64,000 nucleotides of DNA from assembly GCA_030435675.1 (NCBI GenBank), contig CM059625.1:11532001-11596000 (forward strand), given 5' to 3'. Below are positions 26,466-40,001 of this stretch, piece by piece (positions within the stretch are counted from its first letter, which is position 1; each line of letters opens with the position of its first letter). The stretch is from Steinernema hermaphroditum (taxonomy: Eukaryota > Nematoda > Chromadorea > Rhabditida > Steinernematidae). The position numbers and the translations under genes are program-made. Under the pieces are notes generated by a model that was given only the letters and a program-made list of their open reading frames with translations, was not told the DNA's origin and did no database searches.

Positions 26466-29400
26466 CTATACAAAAGACGAGAAGCCGTTCGAAACCCGTG
26501 AAGGTGCAGCGGTAACAATATGATCATCGTGAACTGAATGAATAACCGATGGATTATCTCCAACCGGAATGTCATCTTCTCCTGAAATTGCGGATAGTTC
26601 GCATGCACACAGCCGAATACTCCTACCAAAGTCTGAGTCGCCACTCTCCGTAAACGACCCTGGTCTATGAGGAAGAGCGACATCCGGAGGGGGCGGCGGG
26701 GGAGGAAGCGCTTGTGAGTCGCTCCTCTGTTGCCGAGAAGCTTGATCTCTGGCTCTTCTCCACGTCGCTCTGTAGATCTCGTCGTCACCGCCATAGTGTC
26801 TTGCTATACTAACATCTGGTTCGTCGTCTAAATCGTTATTTTGTGATAGGTCACACAGAGTTGCACCTACCGCAATTCAGAGACTGTCCATTCACGGAAT
26901 CAAAGTTATCGTCACAAACTCTATTCGATGCATTAAACTTCGCGAAAGCATAAGTGTTTTCAGTGACGTCAGAGATCGGTCTTCCAGAATCTGCTGCCGC
27001 TCGATTTGAAACTATGTCGAAGGCAGGAGTAGTACCGCCCCGCATAACGTAGTGGCTTCCTGTAGGAAGCACGTCAGTGGCCAAAGCGCCATATGGTCCG
27101 TTATCAGCATTCTCAGGGTTTTCTGCAATGCTGCCGTAAACTGAATGGTCACGGAATTCTGATATCCATGATGTGTTCGTGTCCGGCCGGGATGGCACAT
27201 CTCGAGGTCTAAAGCGTAACGAACAAGTTTTCATACGTAAAGATGAACGTACCTATTATGCTTCATAGACTTTCTTTGTGCCCCTCGTAACTCATATGAT
27301 ACAACGTTCTCAGCCAATTGTAAAGAGTCAACGGAAGTTCGGCGTTTGTCGTAGCGATAGTTCGCAGCGGAACCGGTCACACACAAAAGGGAAATGACGA
27401 TGACCACAATGACAAAAGTGATAAGTCCGACCATGACAATGAACCACCATTTTGTATAGAATGGGTCGTCTGGGATGAAATCTACAATAATTTCGTTGTT
27501 TTTCTACTGGCACTTAAGAGTTCAGTATACCTGGAACGTGCAGTTGCTCTGATTCTACACTGGGATGCCCGATTCCGAGTGTGTTACGTGCAAAGACACG
27601 GAACACATAATAGCTTGCAGGAACCAATAAGCGATAGTCGACTTGATATTCAGAGCCTTGGCCGTCAATATTTGCAATCGTAACCCACTCTCCAATAACG
27701 TGCTTAGGGCGTTGATCCAATGCGCGTTTTGTTCTTTGGTCGTACTTTGACACCAGGGTATCCTTTAAAGGAATTACTCACAAATATGATACAGCCTCAC
27801 AATCGACTAACCTTAGATGTAGCTATTCTCTTAGCTTGCACCAAATGGCCTTTGATAGGAGACGAGCCAGGCGTACCGTCATGCCACCTCATTGTGAATG
27901 ATGTTTGTTCGGGGATTAGAATGGGTTGATTTGGAGGCTCTGGAGCACCTGAAGTTAAACGCTATGATGTAGCATATCCAAATCTGCGAACAAACCTGCA
28001 GTGGCGGCGATAGTGACATTACTCGACACAGGTTCACCACTTCCAGCCCCCGTTTGAGCTTTCACGCTAAAGTAGTATGTCGAGTTTTCGTTGAGGTTCC
28101 CAATAATCGCATATTCTCCGTGCACAGTCTCTTTCCGAATAGTTTCGTCCTTCGTGTGATAAGTAACCGTATAAGAGACAATGTGGCCGTTGAGCTCGTC
28201 AGGTGGTGACCACGACACGTTGACAGAGTCAAGAAGAATGTCAGTGAAGACTATATTACTTATAGGACCTGGCAAGTCCTCGAGAGTAGTCAGTCGTACC
28301 ATAGTAGCCTCGCTTTCACCCGCACGATTGTAACCCGATACCGATACCTAAAATCTATGAAAGTGAAGCTCTACTTACATATACAACTTTTACCTGATAT
28401 TCACAGAATTTCTTAAGTTCCGTCAAGACTACGCTGTTGTTATCAGAAATTACAACATCTTCCTCAATGAGCGTCGAATCGTCGAAAGATTTAGAGCGGT
28501 CCAGAAGGGGAACGACTGGGACATAGCGCACTTTGTAGCCGTTGATAGCGTCGCCGTCTTTCTCCTTCCAAGGGTCCCAGGTGATCCGTAATGAGGTCGA
28601 AGAAATACTTTCCCCTGTCAGGCCTTCGACCCGCTGTTTAGGAATAGAATATCCGACATAAACGAATTTAGGTCGTGAAGAAACACTGTTGCCAAAAGAA
28701 TTGACTGTCTGCACTGTGACAATATAATGACGGAAGCTGCAAAGAAAAGGTGTCGTTTTAGCTAAACATAGTTAGAGCAAACAATACCTGGTAAGACGCT
28801 TGATTACGTGCGAAATTTGCTCGCCCGGTTGCCCCGATTTACTGATGTCCTCCGCCTGGTAACTATCATTCGAAGGATATATCTTGTAAAGAACACGATA
28901 TCCAACGCTTTCTGAGTTCCACGTAGCTTTAGTTGGGACTTCCCACTGAACTCGAACTGAAGCGGATTCCAAAGGAACAACTCGAAGATCTCCAGGTGGT
29001 GAGGAAGGAATCGCTTCAGACGTCTTGATTGGAGCAGACTCCGAAGACCAATCGCTTTGCGAAAAATCTCCTCGGAACATGATTCGAACACGATATGCAG
29101 TGTTGGGCCGAAGACTAAAGTAATGGGTAAAAAGTCTATGTGTCACAATTCTTACTTCGGCAGGACCGCTTCCTTTTTCCCGAAGCAAACGCTGTGAAGC
29201 ATCGATGTCCAGGTTGATGCTCCATCCTCTCTATAGTCAATATACACAGATCGGACTGGAGCTTCATCCATGACACCATTTTCCGGAGTATGCCAACGAA
29301 TCCATATCTGCTTATCTGTTGGCAGCTTCGTAGAATGAACTTCTGGCGCGGCTGGATTCACGACAGGCTCTGAACAATATCCATGCGTTCACTCATTATA

Positions 29401-32400
29401 GAACGATACGTACGTCGATAGGAAGATGTGACAACGTCGACGACAACTTCTGGTCCAAGTCCTACAGATGTTTCCGCCTGGATAGCGAAGAAATACCGCG
29501 TGTATGGCTTCAGCGATGTCGCCAAAAATCCATATACACTGTGGGGAAGCTGAGTTACCACAGCGTCTTTGTCATTCTTGTCTTTTCCATAGCGAATACT
29601 GTAGTTTATGATTCTTCCGTTTGGCTGCATAGGAGGCGTCCACTTCAGGTTCAATTCGGTTTCGCTAACATAGCTGAATCCGACATTAGAGGGTTCGCCA
29701 GCAACTAAATTAATGTACTTTAGTATAGTATGACTTGGGTAGCAAACTACCATCTTCTGGGGTAACTACACTATTACTGAGCGATCCACGTGGACCCTCT
29801 CCGACTATTGTAAGCGCAGAGACAAATGCACGATAAGACGTATATGGCCGTAAATTTTTGAATGAAACTATGAAAGTATCTTCTTCGGTGATTATAGTCT
29901 CCTTCGTATGAGAACGCCGCAGTCGCTCTTCATCTGGCACAAGTAATACCTGAAAAATTTTGTTCAGAATCTATTCGTAAAACATTATCGAACTTTGTAT
30001 CCTCGGATGATTCCGTTTCTCTCAGTTTCAGGAACGGCTGACCAGCTAACGTCGATTCCCCTGTGCGAATTCAGCAACATCTCTACATTCTGCGGGGCTC
30101 CGGAGGGTTCTGAATGTTTGCATCATTACCGTCGTTCAATGGCTTCTGCAAAAGCTAACCTCCTTCGTAAGTGGTGGCAAACACTGACTGCGACACGTTG
30201 CTCTGACCAACGGTATTTTCGGCAGTAACGTACATCTCATAGGACGTAAATGGTTTTAGACCTTGCACCATGAACTCAGTCGACTTCAAGTTGAGCGATC
30301 GCAACTCATTCTGAATCACATTGAAAATGGATTGCTTTTATAAAAAAGGTTTACAAACCCAGTCATGCAGTTCATTGGTTGGTCGATACCGTATGACGTA
30401 ACCACTTGGTTGACCGTTCCACTGAAATGGAAGGAGTGGTGTCCATACGAGAGTGACTGTTGATTCCGAAGATGGATCTGCGAATACCCCATCTGGACCA
30501 TCTTCCGGGTAGTCAGAGTTTGTTTCGAACGAAGCACTTGGTTCGGAAGGCGGACCGCGCCCACGAACGTTTTCAGCGATAAGTCGTAATTGGTAGCGAG
30601 TGTACGGACGAAGACCTTGCACAACAAAACTCTCGGCATAGGGTGCGCTGAAAGCAGTCAGTAATTATCCGCTCACTCCTAAAAATTACCTTATATTGAA
30701 AATTTGAGAATAGATCGAAGATGAACCACTTCGCGCCTCAACAATCCATTTCGAGATGACTGTATGTCCATCGAACCCGGGGGTAAACGAAAGGCGACAA
30801 TTCCGCGAGTTGACATTGGAAATAACAATCTTTGATGGTTTCCCCGGGAGTTCTGAAGTTAAAATTAAACTAATACAAGCGAAGACAAGCGAGTACACAC
30901 CTGGCGGAACTCCAGATTCAAACTTAGCAGATGTGGACGGTCCCTTGCCCACTTTGTTATTAGGCGCAACTTCCACCATGTACTTGGTGGAGGGGACGAG
31001 TCCTTCGATCTTCAAGATCCGTTCTTGAGCGTCAACCTCCTTATTTATAATACCGATTTCATCCCCGATGGCCCAATATCGAATGGAATACTCTTAAAAG
31101 AACACATTAACAGATTAAATGCTTACGAACGAACTTGTAATAATTCCGTTGGCATGTGTAGGCAAATCCCACGAGACAACAACGGAATCAAACATGACGT
31201 CCGAAATGTTCACACGCTCGATAGCCCCGGGATCTAAATCGTTTCGTAATTATCTTCCCTTAACGAACAGTAAAACGTACAATCCTGGTCAGTTATGAAT
31301 GGCAGGGGGTCACTTCGTGGCCCATCACCAGCTTGTGTAAAGCAAAGAACAGTCAAATTATAGTGACCGAACTTTTCCAGATCATCCAACTGTTTCGTAA
31401 TTGTCGAGTACTCGGGTAAAACTTGCACTTGGCGAACTAGCTGCTCCATCTTGTTCCACAGTTCAACCTAAATAATACTCGTAACACATTTTAATTTTCT
31501 TCGACTAACCTTGAAACCAAGATTCACACCGGGGATCATTTGCTGCTCTGGAGGATCGAACGAAACAGACACGGATGTTGAGTTCAGCACATGGACAGCA
31601 ACATTTTGGGGTGACTGCAGTGGAACTAGAAAAGGAAAAATGAATACGTTTAGATCATCACACGAACAACCTCCTTCAAGCGTATTAGCGATCACGGGTT
31701 TACTGAAAACTCCCATCCCCCGATCGTTGTAAGCAGCAACCTGAATCTCGTATTCTCTCCATGTAATCAAGGAGTCCAGTAGGGCATTTCGAGCCAAGCC
31801 ATTACTAACGTTCTTTGCGTTCCATTCCGCAGAGACGTAGCCGTATAATCTAGAATTCGCAAGTAATTCAAAAGTATTGTGAATGAAATGGAACCTGTAG
31901 CGAATATAATATCCCAGAATGTCTCCATTCCACTGGTCAGCCGGAGGCGACTGCCACTGAACCATAATGGACGACGAGCTTCGACCACTTGCTCCAACGT
32001 TTCGCGGAGCTGCGGCAGGTGGTTGCATTGGCATGGTAACATTCGTTGAGGGAATGGAGGGGCGGCCAGTACCGTGCTTGTTGACCGCAATCACCCGGAA
32101 CTGGACAGTAGACGAAGGCTTCAGGTTCTCGACGTAGCTTGAGCAGCAAGACTCGTTTGGAATGTTATCTACAGCGACTTCCCAGTCGGACCACAAGCCG
32201 GTGGGTCCCAGTGATCGCATTTCAATGAAGTACTTGATGATAGGTGAATTCCCATCGAATCCAGCACGCCAATCCACTCGCATTTTAGCTGGCAGTGTGT
32301 CATTGCGAAGTGAAGCAGCTACTCTTTGGGGCATAGAGGGCTTCTCTACAAACATAGAACATAAATTCGTAGGTTGCTGAGGCATTTGAGTCCCGACATA

Positions 32401-35357
32401 TGAGTCCCAGACATTTAAGTCTCAGACATTTGAGTACCAGACAGTTGAGTCTCAGACAGTTGAGTAACAGACAGTTGAGTTTGAGTCCCGGACACAGAGC
32501 TCCGACGAAACGGTAACATTTGCAAACGACAAAAACGTCGTTTATGAAGTATCAAATTGGTGAGCAAATAAGAAGCAGTCAAATGGCAATCAACATTTCC
32601 AATTAAACGCTTAAGGCGTTCACCTTTTTCAACTACTTTTTTTGCGACTAAAACCTAGAAGTGGAGCACATAAATCATCAATTAGATACTTCATAATGGT
32701 TTGCAAATGTTGCCGTTTCGTCGGAGCTCCGGGAGTGTCCGGGACTCAACTGTCTTGTCTGGGACTTAAATGTCTGGGACTCAAATGTCTCAACAACGTT
32801 CGTAGTATGCAGAGTGAAATTCTACCTATGATCTTAAGCCACGAATCCTTAAATTCTTCAGCCCCTTGTGGCGACCGCGCTGTGCATCTGTACTGGCCGA
32901 TGTTTTCAGGCCCCACTTGATTAATTGAAAGACTTCCGTCAGCATTTAAAGTAATTCTTCGGAGCGCGTCACCGTTTGGGTGTATTTCCTTGTTCTGCAA
33001 CATGTAGAAAGCTGAATTACTGCAAAGCTTGGAAGATAGCTTACATTCAGGTACCAAGTGAGAGTGACGTCGGAATGCAGATAGTCGTCGGAAATTTTGC
33101 AAAGCATTCTGACATTTGATCCGATGAGCATGCTTTGATTTGATGGTCCATATTCCAGTAAAGTGGAGCCTAAATAAATTCATTGATACATAGATAAAAC
33201 ACTAAATCACTGCATACCGATTACTGTGACAAGGGCTCGTTTTTCAGATCTACTTCTACGAGGTCCGTAAACGATGCAGCTGTAGGTCCCTGACTCCGCT
33301 CTTGTTGCGGAAAGTATTCTCAGCGCGTGACTGTCAACTTCATATTTCGGACTTGAACTGATCGATTCGGTACTCCCTAAATCTAGTGTTCAACACATGC
33401 AAATTGCTCCAGAAAATACCATTTACGGCCCATGTGACTGAAAGCGTTTTGTCCGAAGGGAAGCAAGTAAGTGACACGTTCTTTCCTGCAGCAACGGTGG
33501 TATCACCCGGTCCTTCCGAAATTAAATCTCCCAAATCTCCGGCTGCGTCATCTAAAAACAAATGGTCAGCTTACGTAAAAAACTACAATTTCTAGTTAGT
33601 AACGATAAGCAGTAATTTCTTGGCTAAAGGTCGAAATTTCGTTCCCTTTAACCAAGATGCATTCATGCCACTAAAGCAAAGCTTATCTAATGTCATGCAC
33701 TAAACTATAACACTGAACTATACCAAGGAATATCTGAAGTTATACGCGCTAGGACGCTTAATCAAACCTTAACACGAGTAATGGAAGACATCAACTGGCA
33801 AATGTGTGCATAAATATGTGATTTCAAGTTGAGCGCACACTCACATTCGTCGAATTTCACCCACACGTAGGCGATGTCGTATCCAGCACTATTCACAGCC
33901 TCGCACATATACATCCCGAATTGCGACTTCGAGATGTTAACCAAGCTCAGAGATCCACTTGAGAAGTTAGCAATCTAAATTAGCGGGAATACAATCGATG
34001 TAAAGAACGGACTCTAACTTCGTCTTGCCCGAAACGCCAGGTGTATCGGGCACGTGGCCAAGCATTACGAGCACTACAGTCCAATTTGACATTATCGCCG
34101 ATTTTGTAACTCATTTCAAAAGGAAGAACAGATCTGTCGATAACTGGAGATGCTGAAATGAAGATGGAGATGAGATAGACGCACGTTTACAACTTACTCA
34201 TTATCGAAATAGTCGCTTTTGCAGAATCCGTATACCTTCCGTTTTCAGCGCTTGCCTCGCACGTTACAGTCGCTGTTTTGGAATTTCTGGGGAGCAAGCT
34301 GGTCGGGTTCTTGAGCATCAACCGACGATCTGACTCGTCCACAACAACCGCCTTTCCATCGGCAATCAGCAAGTTTCCGTCCAAATACCATTTGATATCA
34401 GTTAGTTGACCCCTCCTTTAAATTGTACGTTAACTCAAGAACAAAACTGTTGCTACAAACCATAGGGCAGGAACACACTCGAACACCTGTTCTCCAGATT
34501 TGTGGCGAATGACTGCGACGTCTTGTGGAGTATGAACAATAAAAAACCGTTCAGAAGAAGGCATGTGCACATCATCTAAATTAGCCTCATTGAGTGCTTT
34601 ATGGAGCGTTCGATTTTGTTGTACCTTGTTCGACATAATAAGGTTGACTTTCAGCTGATCGATGTTTGGGATCTTCCTTCGCGCGAACGGCGACTTCGTA
34701 CGTCCCAAAACGGCCGTGACTATTAAGTATAACCAGCTGACCCCCTTTGGTTATGAAGTTGTTTTCATCGGAAATTACCTAAAATGGACGCATTGCACTT
34801 GAACAAACGCAGAATTTAGTACGTTTCCTGAATTAAATTTCCATGTCCACTCCAGGTTGAGCCCGTCAGATGCTAATAACCGGGGTGGCGTCATAATGAA
34901 TGGTTTGCCTCGCACGACCTTTCTGCGAAAAAATGAGTCAGCGTTGATGGGATCAATGAATCCGTGCAGATCTGTTATAGAGTTCCTGGTTTTTGACTTT
35001 TCCGGTTAACCTACATTTAACACTGACGTTCAAAGCCGGTGAAAACGAGGAGCCAATGCCGTTCGCAACGAAACACCGATAGATTCCAGCTAGGTTTTTT
35101 GACATGGCGGGGTCCACGTATTGTTGGCCGTTTGTAGACTGTGGTAGTTTGGAGTCATTGTAGTACCATTCGGTATCTCGGTCTTCAAGGCGGACAACAG
35201 GACATCTCAAACTCAGTTGCTCGCCTTCCCACACAGAGTAGTTGAAGGGACCAGATGAGAATAAGGGAGGTCGGCCTGTGATCAGAGTCTCGGCAATACC
35301 ACTGGTGCTAGACACCAGTAAGAATAAACAGATGTAGCTAACGAACGACATCGGCAT
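26466..35357 (-). CDS. sdk: Sidekick-family homophilic adhesion receptor (6 Ig, 13 FN3)
   Basis: A large minus-strand gene of many exons separated mostly by 42-60 bp introns. Sidekicks are homophilic synaptic and junctional adhesion molecules; the C. elegans member is RIG-4. Signal peptide at 35357 (SFVSYICLFLLVSSTSG). Approximate positions: Ig1 35011-35300, Ig2 34600-34922, Ig3 34190-34570, Ig4 33840-34150, Ig5 33225-33553, Ig6 32826-33172. FN3 1-13 run from 32345 to 27530, with repeated W..P, YxVxYR and L.P.T.Y.(I/V)..A.N..G signatures. TM helix about 27340-27425 (LITFVIVVIVISLLCV). Cytoplasmic exons reach a proline-rich segment near 26700. The tail ends SNGFSSFV-stop at 26466; GFSSFV is the Sidekick PDZ-binding terminus. 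The last exon is 26466..26815. A TTTCAG acceptor ends 12 nt upstream of the ATG. The intron between Ig6 and FN3-1 (32346..32825) carries an inserted foldback element. Confidence 0.95.
32373..32798. mobile_element. foldback MITE inside a Sidekick intron
   Basis: A 426-bp element with long imperfect terminal inverted repeats. The left arm starts GTTGCTGAGGCATTTGAGTC and the right arm ends with its complement GTCTCAACAACG. The outer arm contains tandem CAGACATTTGAGTC-like 14-mers; the inner arm pairs GAGCTCCGACGAAACGG and ATTTGCAAAC. It is flanked by a 7-bp direct repeat TTCGTAG (32366..32372 and 32799..32805), a likely target-site duplication. It has no coding capacity. Family unassigned. Confidence 0.85.
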
Positions 35358-36715
35358 TGTTGAACATTACTGAAACATCGCAAAATTGAAGATAAGGCAT
35401 CAAAAGGCATAAGCGGAAAACGCGCGCTTTCGAGCAAGTGGGTCATTGTGAAAGAAACACGAAAGTAGTCGATCGGTGCGCGTAATTGTGTTATTCGATT
35501 GAACCTCTTCCTCAACACGACGCTTCCCCGGTTGACCCGGACGAAGTCACTCGACGGCCGTGACCAGCGAAGTTCATTTGGCCTCCTTATTCCGTCTTGC
35601 AGCCAATGTCTCTGTCAGCACGCCAATCCAATCCGCCACCCACGCCGGGCAGGCGATGACTGTACGCACCTTACACGCGAACGATGGCGGCGGTGGCGGC
35701 AATCTATACTCGCAAGGCAAGAAGCGGTCATTCCGCCACTCGTTGGGAGGGATCGCGGCGACTACACATTCAGTTCAGTGGCGCCCGCTCATTGAGTGTG
35801 ACTGTGTGGCCTCCGAGCTCCGATCGCCCACCGTTTCGATGTCTTAGACAGCGTTGGTAAACAACGATTGTGCATTGTGCTTTTCCTTGGTACCGATCGC
35901 GAACAGAGTCTCCGTAAGAGGACTATCCACTTGGAGGAAAAAGGCCACGCATGAATTTAACTCTTGTGACTTTCGTCTCTTGACTACTGTTGCCATGATC
36001 TAAAATATTTAATGGACTTTAAATGACTGGACAAAGAAATGTTGCGCCAACGCGAATGGATTTGCGAGAATGACGAGCTACGGCACAAGTCACATTTCTT
36101 AATTGCAATGATTCTGAATGGTTTCTGTATTTACGTCGAAAGAAACGCTATGGCAAACGCGCATTTGTTTACCAAACAGGACATGCATTATGTGTCGCCA
36201 AACATTGCTTTTTAGATGCGAACTGCGGTGTTATCACTCCCACATTCGGTATCACAGTTCAAGATGGAACATAACCAAGTTTAGCCAAGTTTTGTCTCTT
36301 GAATGCATGGCATTATTATACTAGACCATAACTAACGGGTTGGATCACAGAAGTTATCGTATGTCGTCCTCAGTTATGTCTAAGTTACGAAAAAAGACAT
36401 AAGTTACTGTAATGCCCCTGGTAACCGTTCAGACGTGAAAACTGTTCTATATGTTCAAAGCCAACCATGTAGCATATAAATGCTACCGTACCCAAACGGA
36501 GTTTCGAGGAATGCCATACTTTGATCATATTGGTTTCATTAAAAGCGAACAAAGAAGAAGATTGGGCGGAGGCAGGCCAATGACACAAATTCATTATTGC
36601 GATTTTTGCTAACGCCCAAGTTAGCACTAAATTGGCAATGTAAATTGTTTGATGATGATTGTGGGTGATGTTAGAGAAAGCGCTCGTCCGGCATTCGTAT
36701 TCTCGTTGTACCGAC
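35358..36715. other. intergenic region upstream of Sidekick
   Basis: No recognised gene. The first 500 bp are GC-rich and open in several frames (35499..35847) without domain features, consistent with a promoter or 5' UTR. The remainder is AT-rich. Confidence 0.4.
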
Positions 36716-37036
36716 ATGGCTACCAGTGCGCTTTTGAATCTCATGATCTCGGTCTTCGCCGTGATGCTTCTTTCCGGATCACCATCCTTGAGCAAAGCGG
36801 CACCAGACACGGAATTTTTCAACCGTCACCCTAAGTGGACTCGGCTGACTCCCTCCGGTGGTTCTCTTGTCTCTGGTAGAGGCAATTTCAGGCCTGGATT
36901 CTATAGCCACTCACAAATCGACCCTCGCATATACTTGAGCGAGCCTTCATTTGCTTTCAAGGTAGTCATAGTTCTAGTAAATACTGATTCCTACGTAATA
37001 CGCACATTTAAGCGCTCATACTTCACCACGAATTGA
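36716..37036 (+). CDS. candidate small secreted protein, unknown
   Basis: Starting at 36716 an open frame encodes a clear signal peptide (LMISVFAVMLLSGSPSLSKA, likely cleaved before APDTEFF). A polar segment with Gly-, Arg- and aromatic-rich stretches follows (GGSLVSGRGNFRPGFYSHS, IDPRIYLSEPSFAFK). A possible donor follows AAG at 36961; otherwise the frame ends at 37034..37036. Neuropeptide precursors and small cuticle or venom-like secreted proteins have this layout, but no dibasic processing sites or known peptide family are seen. I do not recognise it; no downstream exon could be joined with confidence. Confidence 0.4.
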   Translation: MATSALLNLMISVFAVMLLSGSPSLSKAAPDTEFFNRHPKWTRLTPSGGSLVSGRGNFRPGFYSHSQIDPRIYLSEPSFAFKVVIVLVNTDSYVIRTFKRSYFTTN

Positions 37037-37708
37037 AAGATCCTGCAAGCTTTGTCAAACCAAAGAGAACTGTAGCTATTCATGATGAAATAAATCGTTA
37101 TGACCAGATACTTGCATGTGTGGGGAGCTACAGTGATACTCGATAAACGCATAATCAAAACTAGCCAGCCGTTAGCATGTAAAGTTTTAAGATAGGCAGC
37201 AATCCTCTTCGACGAACACACAATGAAAGCACAAGAAAAATTAAAACATATGTATATTTAGTAAATAGCGGTCTATTGGACGTAGCAAAAAGGGTTAGTA
37301 TTAACAGAGGTCGCACCGCACAGGAACTGAGTGGCGCTCTTTGGTGAAATATCGTATTTGCAACAACCAAAAAGGTTAAAACTCTGCGCATCAAAATGGA
37401 GCTTGAAGCCGCCGCTCACTTCCTGGGGAACCATATTCAACTGCTTAACGGAATATAGTCGAACCGGATCAACAACTGAAATCCGATGCCGAACTTTTTT
37501 AAGAGTTGGTTATAGGGATAGTGCGTGAATGAACGCTGCTTCATGTACATATAAGGACTCCGAATACTCAGGCCAGATCATCGCCACTGGATTTTCGAAC
37601 TCCTAAATAGAAGAAGTAAGCACTCTGAAAGGATGCAAGAGAAACGTACCGTCCATGTTCCAGCCACCATGATCTCCCAAACGGTGGGAGAGCGGCGTGC
37701 GGTATTCC
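37037..37708. other. unassigned sequence between secreted ORF and inverted-repeat element
   Basis: Holds no recognised gene. A minus-strand open stretch (37568..37795) has a plausible 3' splice partner, but it overlaps the transposon-like arm and shows no domain. Confidence 0.35.
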
Positions 37709-38851
37709 GGATTCCTCCGCTTCTGTTCCGGAAGTGCTCACGTTCGATTCATGCTGGGCGTTCGAACCAGGGCTGTGCGAGACGAGACTTTTCAACCTCG
37801 AGACTCGAGACCAAAATAGAAATATCGAGACGAGACTTTTCAGTCTTTTCCAGGACCAAAGTTGTTGGGTTCGGGTTTTCGGGTCTGTTACCCGAACGTG
37901 TCTGACTCGGGTACTCGAGCAAAACTATTGGGTGATTGGGAAACATTGAAACTGTCGCTTTTTTTCAGAGCACATTTCTAATCATGAAGATGCATGCTTC
38001 ACTGGAGGTATTCACTATTCAAAGTGTATTCTGTGCGCTTTCTGTGGAAAAGCCTAATCATATCACCGCGTAACAAGCGGTCGAAAAATTCCATTTTTCC
38101 CGTTTTTGACCTCAAACAAGTCTAGTTAAATCAAGGAGGAAGTTTAGTTGCTTTCGAGTCAACTGCTTTTTGGCCGAATTTTTCATTTTTTTTTAGAATT
38201 TGCTTTCCCTGTGACATTACAAGAAGGGACCGGCATGTGCGATTGGAAGCTGCTATGCTCATATCGCCAAGTAAATAGTCCTTCGGGAAGGAGATAAAAA
38301 GGCGAACTCAATACTTTATCCTGTACATGTTCGACGACATTATCGGCTGTGTTCGGTGACACAACGGAGACTTTGATCCGGATAGATTCCTATGTGACCT
38401 CCCAAAATGTTGGCAAAAGTGAAGGCATGTGTGGGGAAACTGGCTGTAAAATTCTCTATCCTATTAAACTACACTTTAGATTGCGTGTTCCTGCTCAAAA
38501 ACAGTGAGAACCGAACACGTTATCTTATTCTTCGAACGAAATTGGGCCTAAAGTCTAAAGTAATCCTGCATAGATCGCTCGATCTGTCTGGATTGACATC
38601 AAAATGGAAGTTATCCTGTCGAGAGTGCATTCAGAACTCAAAACGCGCGTCCAAAAGCCCTACAATAGTCAGCAGCAGTCCTCATTCAAATGATTTCAGA
38701 CTTTCTTGTTAGGACCCAAAAGTCTCGAGAGTCTCGAGGATTTCTCGACCAAAAAGGACCAAAAAAAGCCTCGAGACTTGAGACTTGCACAGTCCTGGCT
38801 CGAACGCCTAGCATGTTCGAACGTTCGAAGCGGACGAATCCTTTGTCGCGG
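37709..38851. mobile_element. long inverted-repeat (foldback) element
   Basis: Sequence near 37709-37830 reappears inverted near 38740-38851. Shared blocks are GGATTCnTCCGCTTC, CGTTCGA, CATGCTnGGCGTTCGA, CCAGGnCTGTGC and a run of CGAGACTCGAGAC/TCTCGAG repeats. The arms are imperfect, with a roughly 15-bp insertion in the left one. The core (about 900 bp, AT-rich) has no transposase-like frame. Probably a non-autonomous DNA element; exact ends and target duplication are unclear. Confidence 0.7.
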
Positions 38852-40001
38852 CAAAGGCTGCCACGACCTCCAGTACCTCTACATATCACATCACTTATCC
38901 TGTCCACTTCTGTTTGTGAGTGGGGAATGTCGCCACAAGCGGTCGCGTCCTTTCAACGCGTCCGGGATTTCCCGGATTTCAGCAGAATTTGAATCCCGCG
39001 CCAATTCTGAACTAGACGTCTACGCGCCGAATAACGTGTCTACGAGACGCAGAAGGTTCCGGAACATCATCTAGACAAGACTGTTAATAGCGAGAGCAGC
39101 AGAGTTCATCAGTGTGCGGCGGGAGAGCAGCGGTGTTCTCCTGAGTTCCGGAGCGGACTCCCAGTGATTGGTCGAGTGTTGCTGTGTGGGCCCGCGCGGA
39201 CCTGTTGTTTTTGGATCGTCTTGTCCAAATTCTGTATTTGTGTTGCCGATTATTGTTGTTGCCGTAGCGTAGGTAAATTGTTGTACCAGCTCGGCTTTGT
39301 TGTATTCCTGGAGATCCGTCAGATTCCAGTTAGTGTTGTATAGGAAGATCGCGCGTTGCGGATCTTTCATTGTGTTTTATCCGGCGTTGAAACTTGCGAG
39401 TTTGCGCCAGTTTCTGTTGCGAGGCTACTGTGCTAGCTCGCGTGTTTTTTTTTCTTTTCATTAGTTGCTGTAGTGACAGTTGTGTCACGGTGGGTGTTTG
39501 GAAGTCGCGTACACAGGGGAATCCCGCGTGGCGACAGTCGCTTACGTACTTTGAGGAAGCAGAGTACGTAGTTGGCTGTTTTTGGGAAGCTCTACGACAT
39601 AGTGAACTGCGAGGGCGTGACAGGGACCTTTCGTCACATCCTTAGCCGTTTTCTTCAACTCGACGTTTTCCTCGGATTCCATCGTCTCTAGTCCTATCGT
39701 GTTCTTCCTCCACTCAAGTACGTTTCGATCAGTGGTTCTTCTCATTGCCGGCGAAAGGGCTCCACTTCCAAACTTCAAGAACGTGGTGACCAACTGAAAT
39801 CGACGGTGCGATAGGTCCCAACACGATATGACTTTGCGATAAAGTCGTTTTATCTCCGACTGTATCCTGGGCTGCAGAAAATTTAAATTGTGTGGGTTTA
39901 CGTTTGTCGTTGTTGATCTGGCTTCTGCCATTTTTCTTGTTCTCGCTGCGTTTATCTATTTGAAATTGTTTTTTCATTGTGCTACTTTTTTCAGGTTTAA
40001 G
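38852..40001. other. region upstream of UTP21, unassigned minus-strand open frames
   Basis: Minus-strand open stretches at 39542..39931 (129 codons, basic and helical) and 39071..39370 (99 codons, Asn/Thr-rich) are longer than expected by chance, but I cannot identify a family. They could be relics of a mobile element. The right end contains the acceptor TTTTTTCAG at 39994, 7 nt before the UTP21 ATG. Confidence 0.3.

Noticed and set aside
37760..38805. hAT-type MITE bounded by CAGGGCTGTGC ends with 8-bp target duplication GTTCGAAC/GCTCGAAC
   Set aside because: The inverted similarity continues outward beyond these ends (CATGCTnGGCGTTCGA and GGATTCnTCCGCTTC), so the apparent duplication is part of the inverted repeat itself.
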